Source: Pseudomonas palleroniana (GTDB taxonomy: Bacteria > Pseudomonadota > Gammaproteobacteria > Pseudomonadales > Pseudomonadaceae). From it: a stretch of 64,000 nt of DNA. Under the pieces are notes generated by a model. The model searched no databases, was not told where the DNA came from, and saw only the letters and a program-made list of their open reading frames with translations. The stretch covers positions 25,265 through 89,264 of the forward strand of contig NZ_PYWX01000052.1 of assembly GCF_003031675.1 (NCBI RefSeq), read 5' to 3'. Each line of letters opens with the position of its first letter. The first letter of the stretch is position 1. The position numbers and the translations under genes were made by a program. Positions 55,259-64,000 of the stretch are shown in pieces.

Positions 55259-56152
55259 ATGCGTTTACGTCATATCGAAGTGATTCAGGCCATCTTGCAA
55301 ACCGGACACCTCGGCACTGCCGCCGAATGGTTGCAACTCCCCGTGGGCGATGTAGACGCCGTGCTCAAAGACGCCGAGCAGCAATTAGGTTTCATGCTGT
55401 TTGCCAGTGTGCGTGGGCGCTTGCAAGCCACGCGCGAGACCCTGGAACTGCAGGCCGAAATCGCCCACCTCTACGAGGCCCTGGAGCCGGTGCAACGCCT
55501 GGCCAGCCGGTTGAAACACCATCACGCGCCGACCCTGCGCGCCCTGTGCACCCCGCCCCTGGCCAACCAGTTGCTGCCGCAAAGCATCGCCATGCTACGT
55601 CGACGCTTCCAGGACACGCCGTGCAACCTGTCGAGCCTGCCGACCCGGGAAATTGTCAGGAGCCTGTTGTTGCACGAGGCCGATGTGGGCCTGAGCCTGC
55701 ATGACCCGGAACATCCACAAATTCAAAGCACCGTATTGGCCCAAGGCAAATTACAACTGCTCGCTCCCCATGGCTGGCTCAAACCCAGGCAGAAGTACAT
55801 TGCCCTGCAGGACCTGGCGGGGCAGTCGATGATCGGTCTCGAAGGCCAGGACCCGCTCAGCCGCCTGCTGGACGCCAAGCTGCGGGCCCTGCGCCCGTTG
55901 CCGGTGGTGCAGACGCGCGTACAGACCTACCAGATGATGCGCAGCATGGTGGAGGCCGGGGAAGGCTTGGCGATTGTCGACCCGTTTACCGCATTCGGCG
56001 CACGGGAAGCAGGGTTGGACGCATGCCCGCTGTCACCGCCGATCCAGGTCAGCCTGTATGCACTGACCCTGAAGGACAGCGTGACGGCCCCTGCCCTGAA
56101 TGCGTTGCTGGAGATTGTCACGCAGAAGGCAGAAGGCCTGTTGGCGGGCTAG
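55259..56152 (+). CDS. LysR-family transcriptional regulator
   Basis: The product has 297 residues. The helix-turn-helix at the N-terminus (MRLRHIEVIQAILQTGHLGT then AAEWLQLPVGDVDAVLKDAE) keeps the LysR outline but its recognition helix is unusual. The substrate-binding domain (about 85-295) is intact in length. Its stop overlaps the stop of the convergent GNAT gene by four bases. Target and ligand are unknown. Confidence 0.85.
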   Translation: MRLRHIEVIQAILQTGHLGTAAEWLQLPVGDVDAVLKDAEQQLGFMLFASVRGRLQATRETLELQAEIAHLYEALEPVQRLASRLKHHHAPTLRALCTPPLANQLLPQSIAMLRRRFQDTPCNLSSLPTREIVRSLLLHEADVGLSLHDPEHPQIQSTVLAQGKLQLLAPHGWLKPRQKYIALQDLAGQSMIGLEGQDPLSRLLDAKLRALRPLPVVQTRVQTYQMMRSMVEAGEGLAIVDPFTAFGAREAGLDACPLSPPIQVSLYALTLKDSVTAPALNALLEIVTQKAEGLLAG

Positions 56153-56730
56153 GACGCTGCGGTTTCCGTCTTGAACAAGCGGTACCAGAAGATCGCCACT
56201 TCGCGGGTTTGCGGATCAATGCCCCGATAGCGCAGGTGGTCGACGCCCCCCATCACATAGCCACACCGCTCATATAAGCGGCAGGCCCCGAGGTTGTTGT
56301 TCTGGGTTTCCAGCATCATGCCCGGCAGGTTTTTCTTGCGGCTCCAGAACTGCGCCACGTCCAGCAGCGCCTTGGCCACACCATGGCGACGCGCAGACAG
56401 GACCACCGCCAACTCATCAACATGGGCAAAGCCATTCCAGTTGGTGCTCACCACAATATGCCCTACCGCCCGATCATCGAGGTAAGCCATGAAGACTGCG
56501 CTGTCGGCGGCGTTACGGAAACTGGCGAACTCTTCCGGGTCTATGCCATAGCACTTGCGGTACGGCAGGATCCGCTCCACAGGCCATTCGTCAACCCGCT
56601 TGCCCATCTGCGGCTGGCCGTAGCCGCTGACCTCAAAGCTGAAGTCATTGCCCCACACATAGGCATCGAAGCCCTCGTCGGCCACGCGGACACTGAGCCC
56701 CGGATACTTCACGTTCATCACTGCGTGCAT
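56149..56730 (-). CDS. GNAT-family N-acetyltransferase
   Basis: The product has 193 residues. The acetyl-CoA-binding core is LAVVLSARRHGVAKALLDVA (R/Q-x-x-G-x-A) near residue 115, followed by LETQNNNLGACRLYERCGY. This arrangement is shared with streptothricin-type acetyltransferases, but the real substrate is unknown. ATG at 56730, with an AAGGA 6 bases upstream, is chosen among several. It follows ldcA by 8 bases and is probably co-transcribed, so the substrate may be a polyamine such as cadaverine; this is a guess. Confidence 0.83.
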   Translation of the reverse strand: MHAVMNVKYPGLSVRVADEGFDAYVWGNDFSFEVSGYGQPQMGKRVDEWPVERILPYRKCYGIDPEEFASFRNAADSAVFMAYLDDRAVGHIVVSTNWNGFAHVDELAVVLSARRHGVAKALLDVAQFWSRKKNLPGMMLETQNNNLGACRLYERCGYVMGGVDHLRYRGIDPQTREVAIFWYRLFKTETAAS

Positions 56731-56738
56731 AACCATCC

Positions 56739-58994
56739 TTAATCCTTGATGCAATCGACGGTGTAACAACGACCATGACCGTCATCTTCGTGCTGCAGCC
56801 CATGAACATCGGCGACAAACCCGGGGAAGCCGCTGTCGAACGTGCGGGCGAATGCCAGGTAATCAATGATCGACCGCGTTGCCTCGGTAAAACGCTCGCC
56901 GGGCATGATCAACGGAATGCCCGGCGGATAAGGCACCAGCATCACCGCTGCGATGCGCCCAGGCAAGGCATCGATGGACACGGCCTCCACCTCACCTCGC
57001 ACCAGCTGGTCGTAGGCATCGGCCGGTTTCATGGCGATTTCCGGCAACACCGTGTACATGCGCTTGAGGTGCCTGGCGGTGGCATTGCTGCGGTAACAGC
57101 TGTGCAATTGATCACAGAGGTCACGCAGCCCCAGGCCCTGATAGCGCGACGGCCCCTGGGCATACACTGATGGCAAACAACTGGCCAGGCTGACATTGGC
57201 ATCGTAGCTACGCTTGAACTCCAACAATTCGGTGAGCAAGGTACTCCATTTACCTTTGGTAATGCCCATGGAGAACAACACGAGGAATGAATACAGGCCG
57301 GTCTTCTCCACCACCAGCCCACGTTCCCAGAGGAACTTGCTGACCACCGCCGCCGGGATACCCCGGTCGCTCAAGGCTCCTCCGGCGTTGAGGCCGGGCA
57401 TCACCAGCGTCACTTTGATCGGGTCCAGCAGCACATAATCCTCGGCCACGTCGCCAAAACCATGCCAGTCGTCGCCGGGATGCAACAGCCAGTCCGTCGT
57501 GACAACCCGGTCGATGCCCGCCACCGACGGCGGTTGCCAAATCGAGAACCACCAATCGTCAGCGGCCAGATGCTGGCGCAGGTTGGCCAACGCACGACGA
57601 AAGCTCAGGGCTTCGTCGAACATTTCCTGCAACAGCGAACGCCCGGCCGGCCCTTCCATCATTGCCGAGGCGACGTCCAGCGAGGCGATGATGCTGTATT
57701 GCGGCGAAGTGGAGATATGCATCATGAAGGCTTCGTTGAAGCGGTCACGATCCAGTTGGCGGGCGCCACCATCCTGAACATGGATCATCGACGCCTGGCT
57801 GAAGGCGGCCAGCAACTTGTGCGTCGAGTGGGTGGTGAACACCAGGGGGCTGTCCGGTGTGCGTGAAGTGCCCATGCCGTAGCGCCCGGCAAAAAACTCG
57901 TGAAAGGCCGCGTAAGCGTACCAGGCCTCATCGAAGTGCAGCACCTCGACACTGCTGCCCAATTGCTGCTTGATCAGCTCGGCGTTGTAGCACAGGCCGT
58001 CATAGGTCGAATTGGTCACCACCGCCATCTTCACCTTCGCCGGCCGGCCACGGGTCAGGGGGCTGGCGTCGATCTTGGCGCGGATGGACTCAGGGCTGAA
58101 TTCGCTCAGGGGAATCGGGCCGATGATGCCCAGCTCGTTGCGCTCCGGGCACAGGTACAGCGGGATCGCCCCAGTCATGATGATCGAGTGCAGTACCGAC
58201 TTGTGGCAGTTGCGATCCACCAGCACCAGGTCGTTACGGCCGACCATGGAGTGCCACACGATCTTGTTGGCGGTGGACGTGCCATTGATGACGAAGAAGG
58301 TGTGGTCAGCGCCAAAGTTGCGTGCGGCGCGGGCTTCGGCTTCGGCCAGCGGCCCGGTGTGATCCAGCAGCGAACCGAGTTCCGGTACTGAAACGGACAA
58401 ATCCGAACGCAGCGTGTTCTCACCGAAAAACTGATGGAACGCCTGCCCCACCGGGCTTTTGCGATAGGCCACGCCGCCCCCGTGGCCGGGGGTGTGCCAA
58501 GAGTAATTGGAATCGGCGGTGTGCTGGACCAGGGCCTTGAAGAACGGTGGCAACAAGCCGTCCAGGTAGGTCCGCGCAGCGCGAGCCACCTGCCGGGCGA
58601 GAAATGGCACCGTGTCTTCGAACAGATAAAGAATGCCGCGCAGTTGATTGAGCTCACTCATGGCGTCCGCCGGGGCGTTTTCCAGTGTGACTTGCTCGCC
58701 CAGCGCGAAGATCGGCAGGTTGGGCGCCCTCACCCGTGCCAGGCGAATCAGTTCGACCATGTTTTGCAGCAGATGGGTATTTTCCCCGGCACCTTCAGCG
58801 GCAATCAGCATGCAGGCCAAGCCGTGATGGGTCGATGCCACCAGCCGCCCCTCGGCATAGTCCACGGCAGAAAAGATACTGAAGCCCTCTTGTTCCAATT
58901 CCCTGGCGATGCCTCGAACCCGGTCACCGGCAACGGTGTCGGCCTTGATGTCGCGATGCACGATCAGAACGGGAAACTTCAAGTCTTTGTACAT
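56739..58994 (-). CDS. ldcA: Lysine decarboxylase, Orn/Lys/Arg decarboxylase family
   Basis: It decarboxylates lysine (cadaverine synthesis) with pyridoxal phosphate. The 751-residue length equals that of P. aeruginosa LdcA as I recall. An N-terminal response-regulator-like wing domain (about 1-130) is followed by the fold-type I core. This holds SWHTPGHGGGVAY near 165, INGTSTANKIV near 235 and the PLP-binding lysine in VFTTHSTHKLLAAFSQ near 395. The specificity is judged from synteny with dnaQ and rnhA, and arginine or ornithine remains possible. Confidence 0.88.
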   Translation of the reverse strand: MYKDLKFPVLIVHRDIKADTVAGDRVRGIARELEQEGFSIFSAVDYAEGRLVASTHHGLACMLIAAEGAGENTHLLQNMVELIRLARVRAPNLPIFALGEQVTLENAPADAMSELNQLRGILYLFEDTVPFLARQVARAARTYLDGLLPPFFKALVQHTADSNYSWHTPGHGGGVAYRKSPVGQAFHQFFGENTLRSDLSVSVPELGSLLDHTGPLAEAEARAARNFGADHTFFVINGTSTANKIVWHSMVGRNDLVLVDRNCHKSVLHSIIMTGAIPLYLCPERNELGIIGPIPLSEFSPESIRAKIDASPLTRGRPAKVKMAVVTNSTYDGLCYNAELIKQQLGSSVEVLHFDEAWYAYAAFHEFFAGRYGMGTSRTPDSPLVFTTHSTHKLLAAFSQASMIHVQDGGARQLDRDRFNEAFMMHISTSPQYSIIASLDVASAMMEGPAGRSLLQEMFDEALSFRRALANLRQHLAADDWWFSIWQPPSVAGIDRVVTTDWLLHPGDDWHGFGDVAEDYVLLDPIKVTLVMPGLNAGGALSDRGIPAAVVSKFLWERGLVVEKTGLYSFLVLFSMGITKGKWSTLLTELLEFKRSYDANVSLASCLPSVYAQGPSRYQGLGLRDLCDQLHSCYRSNATARHLKRMYTVLPEIAMKPADAYDQLVRGEVEAVSIDALPGRIAAVMLVPYPPGIPLIMPGERFTEATRSIIDYLAFARTFDSGFPGFVADVHGLQHEDDGHGRCYTVDCIKD

Positions 58995-59061
58995 GACGGC
59001 TTGTGGTCCTGAGGGCTATGCACTCAGGGTAGAAGCTGGAAGAGAATGTGGCGAATGAAGA

Positions 59062-59808
59062 TTATTGCTCCGCCAGCTGCGACCACAACGCCGGTGCACC
59101 CGCCGCCTTGGCAATCGCTTCCAATCGCGCCGCATGCTCGGCCAGGTCCTGCTCGCTGGCACGGATAATGGCGGTCGCTTTACGATCAGCCGGCAGTCGG
59201 CGAATTTCCGATGGGCGATTGCCCGCGCCTTCCGCCGAGCCGCTGCCGTCGGATGCATTACCAGCCAGGGACAGGCTGGTCTGGCCACCGGTCATGGTCA
59301 GGTAGACGTCGGCGAGAATCTCGGAGTCGAGCAAGGCGCCGTGCAGTTCACGGCCGGAGTTGTCGACGCCGTAGCGTTTGCACAATGCATCGAGGCTGTT
59401 GCGCTGGCCCGGGTGGCGTTCACGAGCCATCATCAGGGTGTCGAGGATCGAGCAGTGCTGGGAAATATCCGCCCGGTCCATCTGCCCCATCAGGGCGAAT
59501 TCGTTGTTGATGAAGCCGACGTCGAACGCCGCGTTATGGATGATCAGTTGGGCGCCGTTGATGAACTCGAAGAACTCATCGGCCACTTCGGCAAAGCGCG
59601 GCTTGCCTTTGAGGAATTCATCGGTGATGCCGTGAACGGCGATAGCGCCCTCGTCACTGTCCCGATCCGGTTGCAGGTAGACATGAAAATGACGGCCGGT
59701 GAGGCGACGGCCCATCAACTCGACGCAGCCGATCTCGATGATCCGGTGACCATCGGTCACCGGCATGCCGGTGGTTTCGGTATCGAGTACTACGGATCGG
59801 ATGGCCAT
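59062..59808 (-). CDS. dnaQ: DNA polymerase III epsilon subunit (3'-5' proofreading exonuclease)
   Basis: DnaQ proofreads replication. The 248-residue product has exonuclease motif I VVLDTETTGM, motif II in IIHNAAFDVGFINNE and motif III in HGALLDSEILADVYL, so all catalytic acidic residues are present. A short linker and a C-terminal helix (which binds the alpha subunit) follow. It stands near rnhA as in other bacteria; a small DUF2388 gene on the other strand lies between the two. Confidence 0.96.
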   Translation of the reverse strand: MAIRSVVLDTETTGMPVTDGHRIIEIGCVELMGRRLTGRHFHVYLQPDRDSDEGAIAVHGITDEFLKGKPRFAEVADEFFEFINGAQLIIHNAAFDVGFINNEFALMGQMDRADISQHCSILDTLMMARERHPGQRNSLDALCKRYGVDNSGRELHGALLDSEILADVYLTMTGGQTSLSLAGNASDGSGSAEGAGNRPSEIRRLPADRKATAIIRASEQDLAEHAARLEAIAKAAGAPALWSQLAEQ

Positions 59809-60004
59809 CAGGGTTCAACTCTCAGCGGTGTGGTGTATTTCAAGGCGCGCAATCTTAGCACGCCATGGCCCGGGCAACCCAAGACCGGGCCAAGGCGCTC
59901 AAGGCTCGACAGTTTTTTACAATCCTTAGCAAAGCTGCAGCAGTTTTGCCCAAGGCGCCCTTGTTAGCCTGCACGCCCTAGTTGATACAGGTCCCACAAC
60001 CACC

Positions 60005-60313
60005 ATGAACCCGCCAAAACTACTGTGCACCCTGTTGCTGTTGGGCAGCACCTGCACGGCACACGCCACCAGCTTCGTCATGACCACCGACGCGCTGGTG
60101 AGCCTGTCCATGAGTGCCACTCGGGGCACCAGTTCGTCATTCAAGGATGACAAGATCGTTCAAGCGGCACGGGACGACGCCGAATCTTTTGTTGCCACGG
60201 ATGGCCAGATCCGTGGTGTACGCCTGGAGGCGGCGCTGGTACACATTCGCGAACGCCTGCCAGGGCAAACCTTTACCGACATGCAGCTGGCACAGGCCAT
60301 CGCCGCACTCTGA
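60005..60313 (+). CDS. DUF2388 family small exported protein
   Basis: The 102-residue product has a signal peptide (MNPPKLLCTLLLLGSTCTAHA) and the DUF2388 core SFVMTTDALVSLSMSATRGT followed by SSSFKDDKIVQAARDDAESFV. The family is mostly confined to pseudomonads, often in tandem, with unknown function. It sits between rnhA and dnaQ on the opposite strand and its stop lies 3 bases from the rnhA stop. Confidence 0.9.
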   Translation: MNPPKLLCTLLLLGSTCTAHATSFVMTTDALVSLSMSATRGTSSSFKDDKIVQAARDDAESFVATDGQIRGVRLEAALVHIRERLPGQTFTDMQLAQAIAAL

Positions 60314-60316
60314 ACA

Positions 60317-60769
60317 TCAGCTCTGCTTGTAACCCCGCACTTCGTCCACGCCACGGTTAGCCAACTGGTCTGCCCGCTCGTTACCGGGATGGCCGATGTG
60401 CCCGCGTACCCATTTCCAGGTAATGTCGTGGCGATTGCATTGTTCATCGAGCAATTGCCACAGGTCGGCATTCTTGACCGGTTCCTTGGCGGCAGTCTTC
60501 CAACCCCGTTTTTTCCAGTTGACCATCCACTCATTGATGCCCTTCATCACGTACTGCGAGTCAGTCACCAGCAGCACGTTGCAGCGTCGCTTGAGCTCTT
60601 CCAGGCCACGAATGGCGCCCATCAGCTCCATGCGGTTGTTGGTGGTGTTGGCTTCGCCGCCCCACAGTTCCTTCTCCACGCCCTTGCACACCAGCAGGGC
60701 CCCCCAGCCGCCCGGGCCAGGGTTGCCCTTGCAGGCGCCGTCGGTGAAGAGTTCTACGCTATCGGTCAT
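60317..60769 (-). CDS. rnhA: Ribonuclease HI
   Basis: It removes RNA from RNA-DNA hybrids. The 150-residue product has the catalytic DEDD set: ELFTDGACKGNPG (Asp), NRMELMGAI (Glu), VTDSQYVMKGI (Asp) and a C-terminal GNERADQLAN (Asp). The family's basic handle segment (KKRGWKTAAKEPVKNADLW) is present. It follows the methyltransferase gene by 32 bases on the same strand. Confidence 0.97.
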   Translation of the reverse strand: MTDSVELFTDGACKGNPGPGGWGALLVCKGVEKELWGGEANTTNNRMELMGAIRGLEELKRRCNVLLVTDSQYVMKGINEWMVNWKKRGWKTAAKEPVKNADLWQLLDEQCNRHDITWKWVRGHIGHPGNERADQLANRGVDEVRGYKQS

Positions 60770-60801
60770 CGGTCACTCGGCCTGAAATCAAAAAAAGGGT
60801 T

Positions 60802-61560
60802 TTACGATTCACTCTGCTTGCGGTTGACCTTGGCCATCGGCATCGGCACCAGCTTGCCCACGGGCTGGCGTAGCACCTGGCGCACCGGCCGAAGCCCGAC
60901 CACAATCTTGCGCGCCACCAACAAATAGAAGCCACCACCCGACAGTTGCCAGGCCCCGGCCCGGCGCTCCCAGCCGGCCAGACGTGCCTGCCACTTGGTC
61001 GACGCAAGCGGCGGACGATAGCACCCGAAGCGGCGTTTCTCCAGCGCGAAGCCCAGCAGGTTCAGCCAGTCTCCCACCCGCGACGGCGCGATGCAGCGCG
61101 CCTGGCGCAGGCCGTCATGGGCGAACAAATGGCGCATTCCCCAACTGCTCCAGGGGTTGATGCCGATAATAAGCAGATGGCCACCGGGGCGTACGCTGCT
61201 GGCGGCTTCACGGAGCAAACCGTGGGGAGACAGGCAAAAATCCAGGCCATGTTGCAACACCACCACATCGGCGGCGTGCTCGCTCAATGGCCAGGCTTGT
61301 TCCTCGCAGACGATTTCCACACCGGGCAACGGCGCCCCCAGACGCACATTGCGCTGCACCTGCGGGGCCGACGGCGGCGTCTGCGCCGAGGGGCCGTAAT
61401 GCACCAGGTAACCGCCGAAGAAGCGCCCCAGCTCGTCTTCGAGCATGCGCCGTTCTTCGTCCAGCAGAAATTGCCCTATCGGCCCGGACAGCCACTCGCG
61501 GGCCGCGCTGATCAGGGCCAGCCACTCAGGATCGGCCTGGGCGAACGCTTTATCAGTCAT
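60802..61560 (-). CDS. Class I SAM-dependent methyltransferase
   Basis: The 252-residue product is a methyltransferase 11-type protein. The region DVVVLQHGLDFCLSPHGLLREAASSVRPGGHLLIIGINPWS carries the post-motif and motif II/III elements, but the classic GxGxG motif I is not obvious (GVEIVCEEQAWPLSEHA). Substrate binding would be altered or the family is divergent. It lies between gloB (divergent) and rnhA, matching the order I recall in P. aeruginosa. ATG at 61560 is chosen over one four codons upstream. Confidence 0.83.
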   Translation of the reverse strand: MTDKAFAQADPEWLALISAAREWLSGPIGQFLLDEERRMLEDELGRFFGGYLVHYGPSAQTPPSAPQVQRNVRLGAPLPGVEIVCEEQAWPLSEHAADVVVLQHGLDFCLSPHGLLREAASSVRPGGHLLIIGINPWSSWGMRHLFAHDGLRQARCIAPSRVGDWLNLLGFALEKRRFGCYRPPLASTKWQARLAGWERRAGAWQLSGGGFYLLVARKIVVGLRPVRQVLRQPVGKLVPMPMAKVNRKQSES

Positions 61561-61625
61561 TGCATTCTCCAACTCGCCTAGACGTTCTAAGATGCACCAA
61601 TGTGTTCAGCTTGGCGAATCGAAGA

Positions 61626-62393
61626 ATGATACAGATCAGTGCGCTACCCGCCTTCACCGACAACTACATCTGGTTGTTACAAGACCCAAGCACCCAGCGC
61701 TGCGCCGTCGTCGACCCTGGCGATGCCGGGCCGGTGCTCGCCTGGCTCCAGGCCAACCCCGGCTGGCAGCTCAGCGATATCCTGATCACCCACCACCACC
61801 ATGATCATGTCGGCGGTGTGGAGCCCTTGAAAAGTGCTACCGACGCCAAGGTCTACGGCCCGGCCAGTGAGAAGATCCCGGCACGCGACATTGCCCTGCA
61901 GGATAACGACCGTGTCACGGTGCTGGGCTGGGACTTCGACGTCTATACGGTGCCCGGCCACACCCTGGGCCATATAGCCTATTACCACCAGGGCGTGCTG
62001 TTCTGTGGCGACACGCTGTTCGCCGCCGGCTGTGGGCGCCTGTTCGAAGGCACTCCAGAGCAAATGCACGCCTCGCTGCAACGCCTCGCCGCCCTGCCCG
62101 CCGACACGTTGGTGTACTGCACTCACGAGTACACGCAAAGCAACCTTAAATTCGCCCAGGCCGTGGAGCCGGATAACGCCGATATTGCCGAACGGGTGGC
62201 TGACGTCAACCAGTTGCGAGCCCGTGGCGAGATGACACTGCCGTCGAACCTGGCCCTTGAAAAACGCACCAACCCTTTTCTGCGCACCGCTGAAACATCC
62301 GTTAAACAAAAAGCGGACGAACGGAACGGTCGCGACAACCGCTCTGGGGCCGAGGTGTTTGCTAGCTTGAGGGCGTGGAAAGATAAGTTCTAA
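61626..62393 (+). CDS. gloB: Hydroxyacylglutathione hydrolase (glyoxalase II)
   Basis: GloB hydrolyses S-D-lactoylglutathione to lactate and glutathione, completing methylglyoxal detoxification. The 255-residue product has the binuclear metal motif THHHHDHVGG near residue 53, the bridging CGDTLFAAGCGRLFEG segment and the glutathione-binding CTHEYTQSNLKF. The ATG at 61626 (MIQISALPAF) gives the normal start; a longer frame begins 66 bases earlier. Confidence 0.96.
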   Translation: MIQISALPAFTDNYIWLLQDPSTQRCAVVDPGDAGPVLAWLQANPGWQLSDILITHHHHDHVGGVEPLKSATDAKVYGPASEKIPARDIALQDNDRVTVLGWDFDVYTVPGHTLGHIAYYHQGVLFCGDTLFAAGCGRLFEGTPEQMHASLQRLAALPADTLVYCTHEYTQSNLKFAQAVEPDNADIAERVADVNQLRARGEMTLPSNLALEKRTNPFLRTAETSVKQKADERNGRDNRSGAEVFASLRAWKDKF

Positions 62394-62491
62394 CGGGAAG
62401 CAATCTGATACGCAATTTCTGAATGGTTGACCGGAACCGAAGCGCTTTCTAGAATCGCCCGACATTTTTGCCCGGAACTTACTTCCAGCCA

Positions 62492-63898
62492 ATGTCGTCA
62501 TCTATTCGTAAATCCATTTCTTCAGACGCATTGACCCGCCTGGCTCAAGCCGTGGCGGTGGCTGTGTCCGCGACTCTGGCGGGCTGCCAATCGACAAATT
62601 TCGCTGCACAATCCACCGTGCAACCCAAACCCAATCTTGCCGCCAAGATCAAGCAAAAACCTATCTGGCTTTCAGAGAAGCCCAGCCCCGAAGTGCCCCA
62701 GGATGTCTGGGAACGCATGCGACGGGGCTTTCAATTGCAGGAAGGCCTGGGCGTCAACCCGCGCATCGAGCAACAGCGCTTGTGGTTCGCCAGTAACCCG
62801 TCTTTTCTGGAGAACGCCGGAGAGCGCGGCAGCCTCTACATTCACTACATCGTCGAGCGCCTTGAAGAACGCAACATGCCCCTGGAGCTGGCGCTGCTGC
62901 CGGTGATTGAAAGTGCCTACAACCCAATGGCCTATTCGCGTAGCGATGCGGTCGGTTTGTGGCAGTTCATTCCCTCCACCGGGCGCTACTTCAACCTGCG
63001 CCAGACCCGCGCCTACGACGGCAGACGTGACATCACCGCGTCCACGACCGCCGCACTGGATTACCTGACGCGCCTGCATGACATGTTCAATGGCGACTGG
63101 TTGCTGGCCCTGGCGGCGTATAACGCCGGCGAAGGCACGGTCAGCCGGGCCATCGAGCGTAACGAGAAACTCGGCCTGCCCACCGACTACTGGAACCTGC
63201 CCCTGCCCCAGGAAACCAAGGACTACGTGCCCAAGTTCCTGGCGCTGTCCCAAGTGGTGCTGGCGCCGGAGGCATACGGTGTCAACCTGAGCCCGATCGC
63301 CAACCAGCCGTACTTCGAAGTGGTTGAAGTCAAACAGAGCATGGACCTGTCACGGGTCGCGGCACTGGCTGAAATCGACGAAGACGAACTGTTCCAGCTC
63401 AATCCGGCCCTGAAACAACGCACCACCCTGGACGGCCCCCAGCATCTGCTGGTGCCCAGCTCCAAGGCGCATCTGCTGACCAGCACCCTTTCGACGATGC
63501 GTCCGGAGGAATTGCTGGCCATGCGCCCGAAAAAGGCCGTGTTCGACGAAGTCGAGACAAAAGCCGTTGCCGGGCGTACCCGCAGCTACAAGGTGCGCAC
63601 TGGCGACAACCTCACCCTGATCGCCAAGGCGAACAAGGTCGACGTGCATGACCTGCAACGCTGGAACAAGCTCAACGGCCAGGCACTCAAGGTCGGCCAG
63701 ACCCTGGTGATGCAGGACACGCGCAAAGTCGTGGCCAGCAGCAAGAAGCCGGTGCAATACAAGGTCAAGAAAGGCGACTCGTTGTACATCGTTGCCAAAC
63801 GCTTCAATGTTGAGATGCAACACCTCAAGCGTTGGAACCCGCGCACCGGCCAGGCATTGAAGCCAGGGCAAATGCTCGTCGTTTCCGGCCCACGATAG
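62492..63898 (+). CDS. mltD: Membrane-bound lytic murein transglycosylase D
   Basis: MltD cleaves peptidoglycan glycan strands. The 468-residue product has a lipoprotein signal peptide ending in the lipobox LAGC (Cys near residue 31). The SLT-type catalytic domain has the Glu in LLPVIESAYNPMAYS, followed by GLWQFIPSTGR and ALAAYNAGEG. Two LysM peptidoglycan-binding domains lie near the C-terminus (YKVRTGDNLTLIAKANKV and YKVKKGDSLYIVAKRF). The ATG at 62492 is chosen over one 24 bases upstream. Position after gloB matches other pseudomonads. Confidence 0.95.
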   Translation: MSSSIRKSISSDALTRLAQAVAVAVSATLAGCQSTNFAAQSTVQPKPNLAAKIKQKPIWLSEKPSPEVPQDVWERMRRGFQLQEGLGVNPRIEQQRLWFASNPSFLENAGERGSLYIHYIVERLEERNMPLELALLPVIESAYNPMAYSRSDAVGLWQFIPSTGRYFNLRQTRAYDGRRDITASTTAALDYLTRLHDMFNGDWLLALAAYNAGEGTVSRAIERNEKLGLPTDYWNLPLPQETKDYVPKFLALSQVVLAPEAYGVNLSPIANQPYFEVVEVKQSMDLSRVAALAEIDEDELFQLNPALKQRTTLDGPQHLLVPSSKAHLLTSTLSTMRPEELLAMRPKKAVFDEVETKAVAGRTRSYKVRTGDNLTLIAKANKVDVHDLQRWNKLNGQALKVGQTLVMQDTRKVVASSKKPVQYKVKKGDSLYIVAKRFNVEMQHLKRWNPRTGQALKPGQMLVVSGPR

Positions 63899-63906
63899 CC
63901 GGTTCT

Positions 63907-64000
63907 GTAGTGAGCGGGCTTGCCCCGCGCTGGGCGGCGCAGCCGCCCTAACAAAGACGCCGTGGTGTGTCAGAAAGACCGAGGTGCCTGGTTTAGGGCG
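63907..64000. repeat. REPIN-like repeat, cut by the window edge
   Basis: GTAGTGAGCGGGCTTGCCCC followed by GGGCGGCGCAGCCGCCC starts 9 bases after the mltD stop and runs to the window end. It is the left half of the same class of element as at 23258 and 44166. Confidence 0.88.

Overview
The window is a stretch of chromosome from a gamma-proteobacterium of the Pseudomonas fluorescens group. Four things point there: a Pseudomonas-type fap functional-amyloid operon, short dispersed repeats of the REP/REPIN kind typical of these genomes, several small proteins known mainly from Pseudomonas, and gene blocks whose order I recall from P. aeruginosa (nadK to pepN; nfuA, cti, metH, cysI; ldcA, dnaQ, rnhA, gloB, mltD). 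No tRNA, rRNA, CRISPR array, transposase or prophage gene was seen.

Layout. 1-5.5 kb: end of fapB, then fapCDEF (amyloid subunits, a C39-type peptidase and an outer-membrane pore), with a terminator-like hairpin between fapC and fapD; a sigma-54 activator faces the operon. 5.9-12.3 kb: a small conserved protein, a gnd-zwf-HAD phosphatase operon of the oxidative pentose phosphate pathway, a 58-residue protein, the phosphoethanolamine transferase cptA and a small exported protein. 12.3-15.2 kb: GNAT, AFG1/ZapE ATPase, NTF2-like and WYL-regulator genes. 15.3-23.3 kb: repeats, then a tightly packed minus-strand run nadK, phosphoesterase, rhomboid protease, DUF1315, DUF2797, pepN; then DUF1853. 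23.4-32.6 kb: cobalamin genes. cobW, cobN and two chelatase subunit genes run left and cbtB, cbtA, cobE, cobM run right, each arm preceded by its own cobalamin riboswitch, the two riboswitches lying back to back. metH, which needs cobalamin, lies 8 kb further on.

32.8-48.5 kb: nfuA, a 1461-residue toxin-like protein ending in a SET methyltransferase-like domain, cti, metH, DUF2970, a periplasmic binding protein, and cysI with its DUF934 partner. 48.6-49.6 kb: an unrecognised 323-residue protein with the N-terminal composition of a type III secreted protein, preceded by a match to the HrpL (hrp-box) promoter. 49.8-53.7 kb: poxB, a LysR regulator, azoR and an FMN reductase. 53.9-56.7 kb: small unknown genes, an atypical GspG-like pseudopilin, LysR and GNAT genes. 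56.7-63.9 kb: ldcA, dnaQ, DUF2388, rnhA, a methyltransferase, gloB and mltD.

The observations most worth following are the SET-domain protein lodged between two housekeeping genes, the hrp-box gene, the hairpin inside the fap operon, the divergent riboswitches, and the composite repeats, one of which supplies the stop codons of both genes that flank it.
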